64,000 nt of DNA from Ectopseudomonas khazarica (GCF_004521985.1 NZ_SBHZ01000014.1:1-64000), one strand, 5' to 3'; positions 1-7,887 are shown, counted from the first letter of the stretch. Translations and numbers: made by a program. Notes: generated from the letters alone by a model not told the origin.

Positions 1-2
1 AA

Positions 3-110
3 CTTGATTACCTCTTGACCTTGTCTGCAGTTTTCATCGGTTTGGCCTGTATCAGTGGGGTCACGCTCTTGGCATTGCCGGGAAGCAAGAAAGGAACCGG
101 TCACGATTGA
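3..110 (+). CDS. C-terminal end of an unidentified membrane protein (cut by window edge)
   Basis: An open frame enters from the left edge and stops at a TGA after 35 codons. The visible tail has one hydrophobic stretch of about 20 residues (leucine, alanine, isoleucine and glycine rich, roughly residues 5-27) followed by a short basic tail with a Lys-Lys pair, as at the cytoplasmic end of a transporter's last helix. The family cannot be named from so little, and chance read-through is possible. Confidence 0.3.
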   Translation, partial: LDYLLTLSAVFIGLACISGVTLLALPGSKKGTGHD

Positions 111-372
111 GTGCCTGACTCGCGTTGGCACATCAGGGTGGCACAACGCTGACGGTGATGCTCTCCAGACGGCTGACTTCCTGAAGGGCGTGGGCGATCC
201 GAGCGAACGGATGCCAGCAGCAGAAGACATCACCCTGTGTTTGGGCAAGTTGAGTCGAGTCTCTGGCCTGGCTGGTCGAATGTGATGGCCAGGTCATCGC
301 CAGGTAGAAAGCGGCCTTTACGGCTGCGCGGCTCGGAAGCCGGTTTCCGCTCGGGAAACTCAATAAGGAAGA
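111..372. other. Intergenic stretch with no recognised gene
   Basis: About 260 bases between the incoming frame and the DUF2388 gene. Short open frames exist on both strands, but none has a convincing ribosome site, signal peptide or family motif. No strong terminator or promoter was seen. Confidence 0.4.
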
Positions 373-843
373 ATGGTGAGGCCCTCCAACATCGTGTCGA
401 ATGATTTACGCAGTTTCTTGCGGCCCGCATGCGGCCAGATGGCAGGCCTTCGCCGGCCAGGCGCCACACTGCTGGCTGCATTGATCGGGTCATGCTGGTT
501 CGCAGACGTCCAGGCGGTAGGTGACGTCGAATTCAATGACCCACTGATATCGTCAGGGCTGGTGCTCTACTCCCCGATTCTGACCACCATGGCGACGACA
601 GCGCCGTTCATGTGGACATCAGCGGCAATCGAAGGGCGTGATGAAAAGGTCCTCATGCAGGCGCGGGACGATGCCGCGCTGTACGTTGCCAGCGGAGGCC
701 GAGAGCAGGGGGCCTATCTGACTGCCGCGCTGGCCTTGCTTCGAGAGCGAGGCGCGACGCAGGGCGATCAGGTGCTGGCGGAGTGGATTCTCATGGTGCC
801 TGCACTGAATCCAGCGCCTGCTTCAACGTCGTCGCGTCCTTGA
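373..843 (+). CDS. DUF2388 family secreted protein
   Basis: This 156-residue frame carries the hallmark of the small Pseudomonas DUF2388 proteins. The C-terminal half reads Gln-Ala-Arg-Asp-Asp-Ala-Ala-Leu-Tyr-Val-Ala-Ser-Gly-Gly, then Gly-Ala-Tyr-Leu-Thr-Ala-Ala, then Leu-Ala-Glu-Trp-Ile-Leu. The function of the family is unknown. An internal Met at codon 23 begins a better signal peptide (hydrophobic core, ending Val-Gln-Ala), so translation may start at 439; the first ATG has a purine-rich AAGGAAG just upstream. The last 53 bases overlap the 3' end of the convergent gene, and the final ~12 residues lie past the conserved domain, so the reading frame may have been extended after loss of an earlier stop. 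Confidence 0.65.
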   Translation: MVRPSNIVSNDLRSFLRPACGQMAGLRRPGATLLAALIGSCWFADVQAVGDVEFNDPLISSGLVLYSPILTTMATTAPFMWTSAAIEGRDEKVLMQARDDAALYVASGGREQGAYLTAALALLRERGATQGDQVLAEWILMVPALNPAPASTSSRP

Positions 844-1261
844 ACACCTTCTGCTCCAGCAGTTGCCCATCCTCCAGCTGCAGCCATAGCACCTCGCCCT
901 CGCCGGCCGGGTAGCGCGGCGCGATGCGGGCGTTGCGGTCGAGAAGGATGCGGTAGTTGTAGTCGCGCATCTTCGGCAGGGCGAAAAGGGTGGCGATCAC
1001 GCTGGGCATGCGGCTGATGTCGGCGAGGAAGACCGCCTGGCGCTGTTGCAGGTAGCCCTTGGGCTGGCCTTCGAGCGCGGCGTTGACCAGCTTGGCGCCG
1101 TCCATGTCGCGGGCGACCAGGAGGATGTGAGTCTCGTCGTTCAGGGTGTAGGGCGCGTCGAACTGATCCAGCAGCGTCCACGGCGCCAGGCGCTCGCCAG
1201 GTTCCATGGCCAGGGCAACGCTGGACAGCAGGCACAGCAACAGCAGGGTGGCGGCTTTCAT
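791..1261 (-). CDS. Conserved periplasmic protein, probably thioredoxin-fold (YtfJ-like)
   Basis: 156 residues with a clear signal peptide (Leu-rich core, cleavage after Ala-Leu-Ala near residue 18). The mature part begins with a Gly-Glu-Arg-Leu-Ala-Pro-Trp-Thr-Leu-Leu-Asp-Gln-Phe motif like the opening strand of AhpC/TSA and YtfJ-type proteins, but it has no Cys pair, so thiol redox chemistry is unlikely. Homologues in pseudomonads are often labelled FAD/FMN-containing dehydrogenase without visible support, and I see no flavin-binding motif. It is the last gene of a minus-strand series with the DUF3299 gene 31 bases upstream, suggesting co-transcription. Its 3' end overlaps the convergent DUF2388 frame. 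Confidence 0.6.
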   Translation of the reverse strand: MKAATLLLLCLLSSVALAMEPGERLAPWTLLDQFDAPYTLNDETHILLVARDMDGAKLVNAALEGQPKGYLQQRQAVFLADISRMPSVIATLFALPKMRDYNYRILLDRNARIAPRYPAGEGEVLWLQLEDGQLLEQKVFKDATTLKQALDSVQAP

Positions 1262-1292
1262 GCTTGGGCTCCGGGCCGAGGTTGGTCGTCTG

Positions 1293-1826
1293 TCAGAGGT
1301 CTTCGTCGGTCACCAGGCGCACCTCGCCGGCATCCATGGCGTAGGCGGCGTCGGCCAGTTCATTGCTGATCGTCTCTACCTTGAGTTCGCCGCTGACCCA
1401 CAAGGGCGCGTAGATGTTCTCGAGCTGAATGCCCTTGGGATAGCGCACCAGCACCAGCTGGTTGGGCGGTGGCGGTGGTACGTGGATGCAGGCGCCGGGG
1501 TAGGGAACTAGGAAGAACAGGGTGCTGTTGCCTTTCTCGTCGCTTTCCAGCGGTACCGGATAGCCGCCCAGGCGGATGGCCTTGCCGTCGAGTGCGGCGA
1601 CGGTCTTGGCCGAATACATCACGGCAGGCAGGTCCTTGTCCTGCTGGCGCAGGCCGTCCGTACCGTAGAAGGCGCTGTCGCCTTCAGGGCTGTCATGGCT
1701 GATCTCGGGCATGTCTTCGAGGGCCTGGCGGTCTTCGGCGGGCATCAGGTCGAGCCAGTCGGTTTCCGGCAGTTCGGCATGAGCCAGGCCGGACAGGAGC
1801 AGCAGGGAGAGGAGCAGGTGGCGCAT
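1293..1826 (-). CDS. DUF3299 domain-containing exported protein
   Basis: 177 residues: a signal peptide (MRHLLLSLLLLSGLAHA), then a mature domain with the DUF3299 signature, a Pro-Tyr-Pro-Gly-Ala-Cys-Ile-His-Val run followed by five prolines and Asn-Gln. A single Cys lies next to a His in that motif, which could bind a metal or lipid, but no activity is established for the family. In Pseudomonas it is often found beside ABC-transporter or lipoprotein-handling genes. Here it sits between the GlsB/YeaQ-type gene (80 bases upstream) and the YtfJ-like gene (31 bases downstream) on the same strand. Confidence 0.75.
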   Translation of the reverse strand: MRHLLLSLLLLSGLAHAELPETDWLDLMPAEDRQALEDMPEISHDSPEGDSAFYGTDGLRQQDKDLPAVMYSAKTVAALDGKAIRLGGYPVPLESDEKGNSTLFFLVPYPGACIHVPPPPPNQLVLVRYPKGIQLENIYAPLWVSGELKVETISNELADAAYAMDAGEVRLVTDEDL

Positions 1827-1906
1827 GGCTGGGGTATCTCGTGGCGGCGAAGGCGGTGGAGCCGGCAGGGACCGAGTGAGTCCCCCTGGCTCCGCCAGGC
1901 GGCTAC

Positions 1907-2152
1907 TCAGCCCTTCTTGATAGCGCCGTAGATTACCAGCAGAACGATGGCGCCGATCACCGCACCGATGAAACCGGCCGCCTGGCCGGCCTGGTAGATG
2001 CCCAGTGCCTGGCCGCCGTAGGTGGCGGCGATGGAGCCGCCGATGCCCAGCAGGATGGTCATGATCCAGCCCATGCTGTCATCGCCGGGTTTGAGAAAGC
2101 GTGCAACCAGCCCGACGATCAGGCCGATGAAGATGGTGCCGATAATGCCCAT
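1907..2152 (-). CDS. GlsB/YeaQ/YmgE family small membrane protein
   Basis: 81 residues made almost entirely of three hydrophobic helices with the family's Gly-rich pattern: an opening Gly-Thr-Ile-Phe-Ile-Gly-Leu-Ile-Val-Gly, then Ala-Arg-Phe-Leu-Lys-Pro-Gly-Asp-Asp and a Gly-Gly-Ser-Ile-Ala-Ala-Thr-Tyr-Gly-Gly segment. Members (the transglycosylase-associated protein family) are inner-membrane proteins induced by stress; the biochemical role is unknown. An AAGGAGA ribosome site lies before the start. It is probably the first gene of the 2152-791 minus-strand series. Confidence 0.85.
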   Translation of the reverse strand: MGIIGTIFIGLIVGLVARFLKPGDDSMGWIMTILLGIGGSIAATYGGQALGIYQAGQAAGFIGAVIGAIVLLVIYGAIKKG

Positions 2153-2202
2153 TGGCGGGTCTCCTTGAGTCAGTGTCTGTATCGGACAGCCCGGCGGGGC
2201 AA

Positions 2203-2967
2203 TCAGTTCGCCTCATTGGGTGGCGCAACGCCATGGCGGCGGTAGATCAGTGCAATTTCGCCGTCCGCGCGCATGCGCTCCAGTTCGGCGGCAAGGCGGT
2301 CGTAGAGTGCGTGTCGGTCGCCCTGGTAGCGTGCCAGCGATGCGCCGAAGTGGTTGTCCAGCGTCTGCTGATGGGCGTAGTGCGCGTAGCTGTAGTCGCG
2401 AAAGTTCATGGCCTGGAGCTGCGTTTCCATCGGAATCGCGTCGAGCACGGCGATGGCGTCGAGGCGGTCGGCGCGGAACATGGCGACCAGTTGTGCATCG
2501 TCGCTGGCGTAGACGCGATCGAGCTGACCGTCGCTGTCGAAGGGCTCGAAGTAGGCGGTGCCGCGCTTGACCCCCACGGACAGTCGATGGAGGTCTTCGT
2601 AGCGGTTCAGCTCGCCTTCCCTGCCGGGACGCACGATGAAGCGCACGTTGAGCTGCTGGCTGCCGATGCTCGGAAGGAAATGGATGTACTCGCTGCGTGG
2701 TTCGGTCATCAGCACGCGTGGTACCAGGTCGATACGCCCCGAGCGCAGATCGTCGAGGCTGCGCAGGAAGGGCGCCAGGCGCCAGTGCACGTCCACGCCG
2801 ATGCGCCCGGCCGCGGTCTCCAGCACGCTGATCAGCGGGCCGCTGGGCATGCCATCGACTGCGCGCATCTCCGGTGGGCGTTCGCGGAAGTCGACGCGCA
2901 ATGCGTCCTCAGCCCCGGCACAGGTCAGGGCGAACAGCAGAGGCAGCAGGGAAAAGAGGTACTTCAT
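2203..2967 (-). CDS. Periplasmic solute-binding protein, family 3 (amino-acid type)
   Basis: 254 residues from the chosen ATG, beginning with a signal peptide (MKYLFSLLPLLFALTCAGA). The mature protein follows the bacterial family-3 binding fold: an early Gly-Pro-Leu-Ile-Ser-Val-Leu-Glu segment, Asp-Leu-Arg-Ser-Gly-Arg-Ile-Asp-Leu-Val-Pro-Arg, then a Val-Gly-Val-Lys-Arg-Gly-Thr-Ala-Tyr hinge strand. No permease or ATPase genes are adjacent, so it may be an orphan binding or sensory protein. A GTG seven codons upstream falls in the loop of an inverted repeat and is a poorer start because the signal peptide would not be N-terminal. Confidence 0.75.
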   Translation of the reverse strand: MKYLFSLLPLLFALTCAGAEDALRVDFRERPPEMRAVDGMPSGPLISVLETAAGRIGVDVHWRLAPFLRSLDDLRSGRIDLVPRVLMTEPRSEYIHFLPSIGSQQLNVRFIVRPGREGELNRYEDLHRLSVGVKRGTAYFEPFDSDGQLDRVYASDDAQLVAMFRADRLDAIAVLDAIPMETQLQAMNFRDYSYAHYAHQQTLDNHFGASLARYQGDRHALYDRLAAELERMRADGEIALIYRRHGVAPPNEAN

Positions 2968-2972
2968 GGGAG

Positions 2973-3002
2973 GCTCTTGAACGACCACCGTCGTTCAAGA
3001 GC
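2973..3002. repeat. Perfect 13-bp inverted repeat between purK and the binding-protein gene
   Basis: The arms GCTCTTGAACGAC and GTCGTTCAAGAGC are exactly complementary around a 4-base loop. The element sits 19 bases after the purK stop and 5 bases before the next ATG, both on the minus strand. It could be a purK terminator lacking a T-run, a translational gate hiding the ribosome site of the downstream gene, or a protein-binding palindrome. Confidence 0.6.
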
Positions 3003-3021
3003 TTAGCTGCGAAATGCTCGC

Positions 3022-4107
3022 TCAGCGCTTGGCGATCAGCGCTTCAACGTCCGCGATGCGCGCCTCCAGCGTGGCGCGATCGGCGCTGCGCAGGGTTGCG
3101 TGGCCGACCTTGCGCCCGGCCTTGAAGGCCTTGCCATAGTGGTGCAGGTGACAGTCGGCGATGGCGATGGTCTTGTCCACCGGCGGTACTTCGCCAATGA
3201 AGTTGAGCATGGCACTCTCGCCCAGCTTGGCAGTGGAGCCCAGCGGCAGGCCGGCGACGGCGCGCAGGTGGTTCTCGAACTGACTGCACTCGGCACCCTC
3301 GATGGTCCAGTGCCCGGAGTTGTGCACGCGCGGGGCAATCTCGTTGGCCTTGAGGCCGCCGTCCACCTCGAAGAATTCGAAGGCCAGCACGCCGACGTAG
3401 TCGAGCTTGTCCAGCACGCGGCCGACGTAGTCCTCGGCCAGCTTCTGCAGCGGGTGGTCGGTGCTGGCGATGGACAGGGCGAGAATGCCGCTGTCGTGGG
3501 TGTTGTGCACCAGCGGGTAGAAACGGGTCTCGCCATCACGGGCACGCACGGCGATCAGCGAAACCTCGCCGGTGAAGGGCACGAAGCCTTCGAGGATGCA
3601 CGGCACACTGCCCAGTTCGGCGAAGGCGCCAGTCACGTCCTCGGGCTGGCGCAGGACTTTCTGGCCCTTGCCGTCGTAGCCCAGGGTGCGGGTCTTCATC
3701 ACGGCCGGCAGGCCGATGCTGGCCACGGCGGCGTCCAGGTCGGCCTGCGACTGGATGTCGGCGAACTCCGGCGTGGGAATGCCGAGGTCCTTGAACATCG
3801 ACTTTTCGAACCAGCGGTCACGGGCTACGCGCAGGGCTTCTGCGCTCGGATAGACCGGCACGAACTGCGAGAGGAAGGCCACGGTCTCGGCAGGCACACT
3901 CTCGAACTCGAAGGTGACCAGGTCGACTTCGTCGGCCAGCTGGCGCAGGTGGTCCTGGTCGCCGTAGTCGGCGCGGATGTGCTCGCCGAGTGCCTGGGCG
4001 CAGGCGTCCGGCGCCGGGTCGAGGAAGGCGAAGTTCATGCCCAGCGGAGTCCCCGCCAGCGCCATCATGCGGCCCAGCTGGCCGCCACCGATCACACCGA
4101 TTTTCAT
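3022..4107 (-). CDS. purK: N5-carboxyaminoimidazole ribonucleotide synthase
   Basis: PurK makes N5-CAIR from AIR, ATP and bicarbonate in purine synthesis. The 361-residue product opens with Met-Lys-Ile-Gly-Val-Ile-Gly-Gly-Gly-Gln-Leu-Gly-Arg-Met. The ATP-grasp core follows (Arg-Asp-Arg-Trp-Phe-Glu-Lys, then Lys-Thr-Arg-Thr-Leu-Gly-Tyr-Asp-Gly-Lys-Gly), and later Pro-Arg-Val-His-Asn-Ser-Gly-His-Trp-Thr, the PurK signature. The start was chosen at the ATG behind AAGGGG; an in-frame upstream extension of 30 codons lacks homology to the family. It lies downstream of purE on the same strand with a gap of 147 bases, the usual purEK order. Confidence 0.95.
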   Translation of the reverse strand: MKIGVIGGGQLGRMMALAGTPLGMNFAFLDPAPDACAQALGEHIRADYGDQDHLRQLADEVDLVTFEFESVPAETVAFLSQFVPVYPSAEALRVARDRWFEKSMFKDLGIPTPEFADIQSQADLDAAVASIGLPAVMKTRTLGYDGKGQKVLRQPEDVTGAFAELGSVPCILEGFVPFTGEVSLIAVRARDGETRFYPLVHNTHDSGILALSIASTDHPLQKLAEDYVGRVLDKLDYVGVLAFEFFEVDGGLKANEIAPRVHNSGHWTIEGAECSQFENHLRAVAGLPLGSTAKLGESAMLNFIGEVPPVDKTIAIADCHLHHYGKAFKAGRKVGHATLRSADRATLEARIADVEALIAKR

Positions 4108-4254
4108 AACAAAACCCCTTTTTAGCAGGTGGCGAGACCAAGCAGTTGAACGCTGCCCGCAATGCAGGAAGCGGAGTTTACGCCGGTAAATGAGCATTCC
4201 GGGCAGCGGACGGCGTGCAAAGGCGCCGTGTCACAGCCCCTGATGGAATGGGCA

Positions 4255-4746
4255 TCAGGCCTCGCGCGGGTCCGGGTTGCTCAACACGGTCTCGGTCTGC
4301 TCCTCGCGGAACTGCTTGAGCGCCGCGTGGAACTGCGGGTGCTGGTGACCGAGGATGCTGGCTGCGAGCAACGCCGCGTTGACTGCCCCCGCCTTGCCGA
4401 TGGCCAGGGTGGCGACAGGAATACCGGCCGGCATCTGCACGATCGACAGCAGCGAGTCGACGCCCGAGAGCATGGACGACTGCACCGGTACGCCGAGCAC
4501 CGGCAGGTGGGTCTTGGCCGCGCACATGCCCGGCAGGTGCGCGGCGCCGCCGGCACCCGCGATGATCACCTGGATACCGCGTGCTTCGGCTTCCTCGGCG
4601 TACTGGAACAGCAGGTCCGGGGTGCGGTGGGCAGAGACCACCTTGACCTCGTGGGGAATGCCCAGCTTGTCCAGCATCTCGGCGGTGTGGCTAAGGGTGG
4701 ACCAATCGGACTTGGAGCCCATGATCACGCCAACCAGTGCGCTCAT
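4255..4746 (-). CDS. purE: N5-carboxyaminoimidazole ribonucleotide mutase (class I PurE)
   Basis: 163 residues, normal for bacterial PurE, which isomerises N5-CAIR to CAIR. Visible motifs: Gly-Ser-Lys-Ser-Asp-Trp near the N-terminus, Ser-Ala-His-Arg-Thr-Pro (the catalytic His), Ala-Gly-Ala-Gly-Gly-Ala-Ala-His-Leu-Pro-Gly-Met, Gly-Val-Pro-Val-Gln-Ser, and Met-Pro-Ala-Gly-Ile-Pro-Val-Ala-Thr. It is transcribed ahead of purK and divergently from the alcohol dehydrogenase gene. Its upstream leader holds a hairpin plus T-run that could attenuate transcription. Confidence 0.95.
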   Translation of the reverse strand: MSALVGVIMGSKSDWSTLSHTAEMLDKLGIPHEVKVVSAHRTPDLLFQYAEEAEARGIQVIIAGAGGAAHLPGMCAAKTHLPVLGVPVQSSMLSGVDSLLSIVQMPAGIPVATLAIGKAGAVNAALLAASILGHQHPQFHAALKQFREEQTETVLSNPDPREA

Positions 4747-4809
4747 CGTCGTGCCTCTTCATCTCGGGCGCCTCGCGGCGCGTCAAAGGTGTGCCCCGCA
4801 GGGCGCGTC

Positions 4810-4849
4810 AAAAACCAACAAGCCACGCGGGCAGGCCAGCGTGGCTTGT
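4810..4849 (-). terminator. Terminator-like hairpin in the purE leader
   Basis: Read on the minus strand, an 11-bp stem (ACAAGCCACGC / GCGTGGCTTGT) with a 10-base loop is followed by TGG and five Ts, about 65-100 bases before the purE ATG. Just downstream, two copies of GACGCGCC bracket the sequence CTGCGGGGCACACCTTT. It could be an attenuator controlling purEK, the end of a short leader RNA, or a terminator for minus-strand transcripts arriving from the adh region. No known purine riboswitch was recognised. Confidence 0.4.
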
Positions 4850-5049
4850 GAATGTTCGGTTGGCCGGGTGCTGCCGGCCGAAGGCCGCGCAGTATACCGT
4901 AAAGCCACGGCGGGCGGGCAGTTGCCATGACCGTTTGTCATGCCAGCCGTGGCGCCCCGGGGAAACCGCCTAAACCTTGCTCTGGAGCAATGCCCGTGGG
5001 CGTCAGGCGCGCACACTGGCGAGACACTCGCATGGAAGAGGAACAGCGC

Positions 5050-6072
5050 ATGAACCAGACCATGAAAGCCGCAGTCGTCCACGCCTTCGGCGAACCGCTG
5101 CGTATCGAGGAGGTGAAGATCCCGCTGCCCGGCCCCGGGCAGATTCTGGTGAAGATCGAGGCCTCGGGTGTGTGCCACACCGACCTGCACGCCGCCGAAG
5201 GCGACTGGCCGGTAAAACCCAGCCTGCCATTCATTCCCGGCCACGAGGGGGTCGGTTACGTGGCGGCGGTGGGTAGCGGGGTGACGCGGGTCAGGGAGGG
5301 CGACCGCGTCGGGGTGCCCTGGCTGTACACCGCCTGTGGCTGCTGCGAACACTGCCTGACCGGCTGGGAAACCCTCTGCGAGAGCCAGCAGAACACCGGT
5401 TATTCGATCAACGGTGGCTATGCCGAATACGTGCTGGCCGACCCCAACTACGTCGGCATCCTGCCGAAGAATGTCGATTTCCTCGAGATCGCCCCGATCC
5501 TCTGCGCCGGTGTGACGGTGTACAAGGGCCTCAAGGAGACCAAGGCACGCCCCGGCCAGTGGGTGGCGATCTCCGGCATCGGTGGCCTCGGCCACGTCGC
5601 CGTGCAGTACGCCCGTGCCATGGGCCTGCACGTGATCGCGGTGGATGTCGACGACGCCAAGCTGGAGCTGGCGCGCAAGCTGGGCGCCAGCCTGACCATC
5701 AACGCCCGCAAGGAGAACCCGGCCGAGGTGGTGCAGCGCGACATCGGCGGCGCCCATGGCGTGCTGGTCACCGCCGTGTCCAACGCGGCGTTCGGCCAGG
5801 CCATCGGCATGGCCCGCCGGCACGGCACGGTAGCGCTGGTCGGCTTGCCACCAGGCGATTTCCCGACGCCGATCTTCGATGTGGTGCTCAAGGCCATCAG
5901 CATCACCGGTTCCATCGTCGGCACCCGAGCGGATCTGCAGGAGGCGCTGGACTTCGCGGGCGAGGGCCTGGTCAAGGCCACGGTGCACAGCGACAAGCTC
6001 GACAACATCAACGGCATCTTCGAACAGATGCGCGGTGGGCAGATCGAAGGGCGGATCGTGTTGCAGTTCTGA
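5050..6072 (+). CDS. adhP: Zinc-dependent alcohol dehydrogenase, AdhP type
   Basis: 340 residues, the usual length for AdhP/AdhA medium-chain dehydrogenases that oxidise ethanol and related alcohols with NAD+. The catalytic zinc ligands are visible (Cys in Gly-Val-Cys-His-Thr-Asp, His in Pro-Gly-His-Glu), as are the four structural-zinc cysteines in CGCCEHCLTGWETLC and the nucleotide-binding Gly-Ile-Gly-Gly-Leu-Gly-His. The start was set at the ATG after AAGAGGAAC; earlier in-frame starts add residues unlike the family. Position beside purE matches PAO1, where adhA neighbours purE. Confidence 0.92.
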   Translation: MNQTMKAAVVHAFGEPLRIEEVKIPLPGPGQILVKIEASGVCHTDLHAAEGDWPVKPSLPFIPGHEGVGYVAAVGSGVTRVREGDRVGVPWLYTACGCCEHCLTGWETLCESQQNTGYSINGGYAEYVLADPNYVGILPKNVDFLEIAPILCAGVTVYKGLKETKARPGQWVAISGIGGLGHVAVQYARAMGLHVIAVDVDDAKLELARKLGASLTINARKENPAEVVQRDIGGAHGVLVTAVSNAAFGQAIGMARRHGTVALVGLPPGDFPTPIFDVVLKAISITGSIVGTRADLQEALDFAGEGLVKATVHSDKLDNINGIFEQMRGGQIEGRIVLQF

Positions 6073-6189
6073 TTGAGAACCGCTTCGGATAGGCAGATTT
6101 CCTACAGGCCGAGCGCGGACGGGCGCACAGATCATCGCCAGTGGCGTGGCTATACTGTGCGCCTGTCATTCCTACAAGGACGTATCGCC

Positions 6190-6984
6190 ATGAAACAGTA
6201 CGTTTCACTGTTTGCCCTTTCCGTGCTTTCCCTACACGTCTCGGCCGTCGAGCTGGCCAAGCACCCGCAGGTATTCGATGCCGGCCAGGGCGTAAGCCTG
6301 GCGCTGGCGCCGTCGGCTGACGGCAAGCAGGCGCTGGTTCAGGTGCGCGGCATCAACCATCCGCTCGATGAAGTGGTGTTCCTCACCGACATCCGTGAAC
6401 TGGGCAACGAACAGCGCGACTACGGCATCCGCCTCGATGGCCGTGACTACAACCTGCTGAACAAGCGCCGTGCCTGGGGCGGCGAGAGCTACCAGCTCAA
6501 CCTGCCGAACACCCAGGGCTTCGAACTCAGTTATGACGAGAGCAAGACCAAGTCGCTCAAGACCGGCGACCTGCTCGCGCTCTATCAGAAACAGGAGAAA
6601 GACGGCTTGCAGGCGCGCCTCGCGGCGTTCGACCGCAAGCAGCGTGTGGCCGACTACAGCGCGCGCCTGGAGGAGATGGACGGCGAAGCGAGCAAGGCCT
6701 GCGCGACCCCGCTGGGCACCAAGGTCAACTGGAGTGCGCTCTCCGACGAGCAACTGATGAGCCTCAGCGTGCCGAGCTTCTGCGGCGAGGTGGTCAGCCA
6801 GATGGCCTACCTGTGCGGCAAGGATGATCGCTACAAGGCCGAAGCCAAGACCCTCAAGGGTGTCGACTGCCGTTTCGGCGAGGGGCTGAAACTGCACGAG
6901 AAGGACGGACAGCTGCTGTTCACCACCCATCCGCAAGAAGCGAATCAGGGCGACTTCATCAACGCCATCCTGCGTAACCGCTGA
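6190..6984 (+). CDS. Exported protein of unknown function
   Basis: 264 residues starting with a signal peptide (MKQYVSLFALSVLSLHVSA). I do not recognise a domain. The mature part is mostly hydrophilic. It has an early Phe-Asp-Ala-Gly-Gln-Gly-Val-Ser-Leu strand pattern, a Glu/Lys-rich middle that could form a short coiled coil (around residues 125-165), and in the last third a set of four Cys residues (Ala-Cys-Ala-Thr-Pro, Phe-Cys-Gly-Glu, Leu-Cys-Gly-Lys, Asp-Cys-Arg-Phe) able to form two disulphides in the periplasm. It stands alone between adhP and a convergent lipoprotein gene. Confidence 0.6.
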   Translation: MKQYVSLFALSVLSLHVSAVELAKHPQVFDAGQGVSLALAPSADGKQALVQVRGINHPLDEVVFLTDIRELGNEQRDYGIRLDGRDYNLLNKRRAWGGESYQLNLPNTQGFELSYDESKTKSLKTGDLLALYQKQEKDGLQARLAAFDRKQRVADYSARLEEMDGEASKACATPLGTKVNWSALSDEQLMSLSVPSFCGEVVSQMAYLCGKDDRYKAEAKTLKGVDCRFGEGLKLHEKDGQLLFTTHPQEANQGDFINAILRNR

Positions 6985-6991
6985 TCCCGAT

Positions 6992-7009
6992 CCCTGCCTC
7001 CGGGCAGGG
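6992..7009. terminator. Hairpin between convergent genes, possible weak bidirectional terminator
   Basis: A 7-bp stem CCCTGCC / GGCAGGG with a 4-base loop lies in the 27-base gap between two convergent coding regions. There is no T-run on either side, so termination would be weak or factor-assisted. Confidence 0.35.
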
Positions 7010-7011
7010 CA

Positions 7012-7887
7012 TCAGCCTTCGTTGTCGAGCAGTTCGAACGCCGTCAGTCGATCGACTCCCTGGCCCATGAACAGGTTGAAGGGGCGCCCGGTTTTCACGG
7101 CCATGTGGGCGCAATCCTCTTCATAACCGTCGCCCAGCAGCGTGCGCTGCCCGAGCAGAACATGTTTGCCCATGCTGCCGATCTCGAACACCAGTTCCTT
7201 GATGGGGCTTGTCAGGTGGTCATTGTTGTCGATGATCACCTCTACCAGTCGTTCGTCCACGGCCTTTTGCAACTCCGGATCGCTGAAGTGAAGCCTGGCC
7301 GGCGTACTTACGTTTTCCGAGTCCACAGAGAGCACGCCAATGCTGCCCGGCTGGTCTTCGTCGCCCCAGTTTCGGGCGCGCTGAAAGCTCAGCGGAGGCA
7401 GTGCCTCATTCAACTTCACCTCGATGCGGCAGAACACTTCCTCCAGTGAGGAGGGGCGGTCGAGTGTTCTGAGGTTCGCTTGCTTGACCATGAACGGTCG
7501 GCCGTGGGCGGTGAACGACGTGCGCAGCGGCATCGGCAGCGCATCCTCAATGGCAGTGATCTCAAGGGTGGCCGGCCAGTGTTCTCTGGCCTGCACGATC
7601 GGAGTGAAACGCGCTGTCAGGGCTTCACGCTGCACAGCTTCCAGCGGCCCGGACTGTAGTCTGACCATGAGCGCCTGGTCATCGCCATCGACCAGGGTGT
7701 AACGCAGATGACCGGGGCGATAACCCAACTCCTGAAAGAGCCGTTGCAGACTATCGAGATAGGTGCCTTTTATGCCGGCACCTTCACGAATGGCTTCGTC
7801 GAATCGCAGTTTGACCTGGGGCTCCTGCCCGCAGGCTGCGAGGAGCAGGCAAACGGGCAGGAGTGCGGTACGGAGTGAGGTTCGCAT
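7012..7887 (-). CDS. Putative lipoprotein of unknown function
   Basis: 291 residues from the ATG at the head of a lipoprotein signal peptide: basic start, Leu-rich core and lipobox Leu-Leu-Ala-Ala-Cys near residue 19, followed by Gly-Gln, favouring outer-membrane sorting. An alternative ATG three codons earlier exists. The mature region shows no recognisable enzyme motif. It has acidic and hydrophobic alternation typical of beta-rich envelope proteins and a late Gly-Arg-Pro-Phe-Asn-Leu-Phe segment. It is convergent with the exported protein upstream and divergent from the AraC regulator. Confidence 0.6.
   Translation of the reverse strand: MRTSLRTALLPVCLLLAACGQEPQVKLRFDEAIREGAGIKGTYLDSLQRLFQELGYRPGHLRYTLVDGDDQALMVRLQSGPLEAVQREALTARFTPIVQAREHWPATLEITAIEDALPMPLRTSFTAHGRPFMVKQANLRTLDRPSSLEEVFCRIEVKLNEALPPLSFQRARNWGDEDQPGSIGVLSVDSENVSTPARLHFSDPELQKAVDERLVEVIIDNNDHLTSPIKELVFEIGSMGKHVLLGQRTLLGDGYEEDCAHMAVKTGRPFNLFMGQGVDRLTAFELLDNEG

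Noticed and set aside
133..363. Small minus-strand frame at the left end
   Set aside because: No ribosome site, signal peptide or family match; composition is not distinctive.
4108..4254. Terminator between purE and purK
   Set aside because: The only inverted repeat (CCTGATG / CATCAGG) overlaps the purE stop, is 7 bp, and has no T-run; read-through to purK is more likely.
4818..4849. tRNA-like cloverleaf in the purE leader
   Set aside because: Only one stem is present; no anticodon or T-arm consensus can be built.
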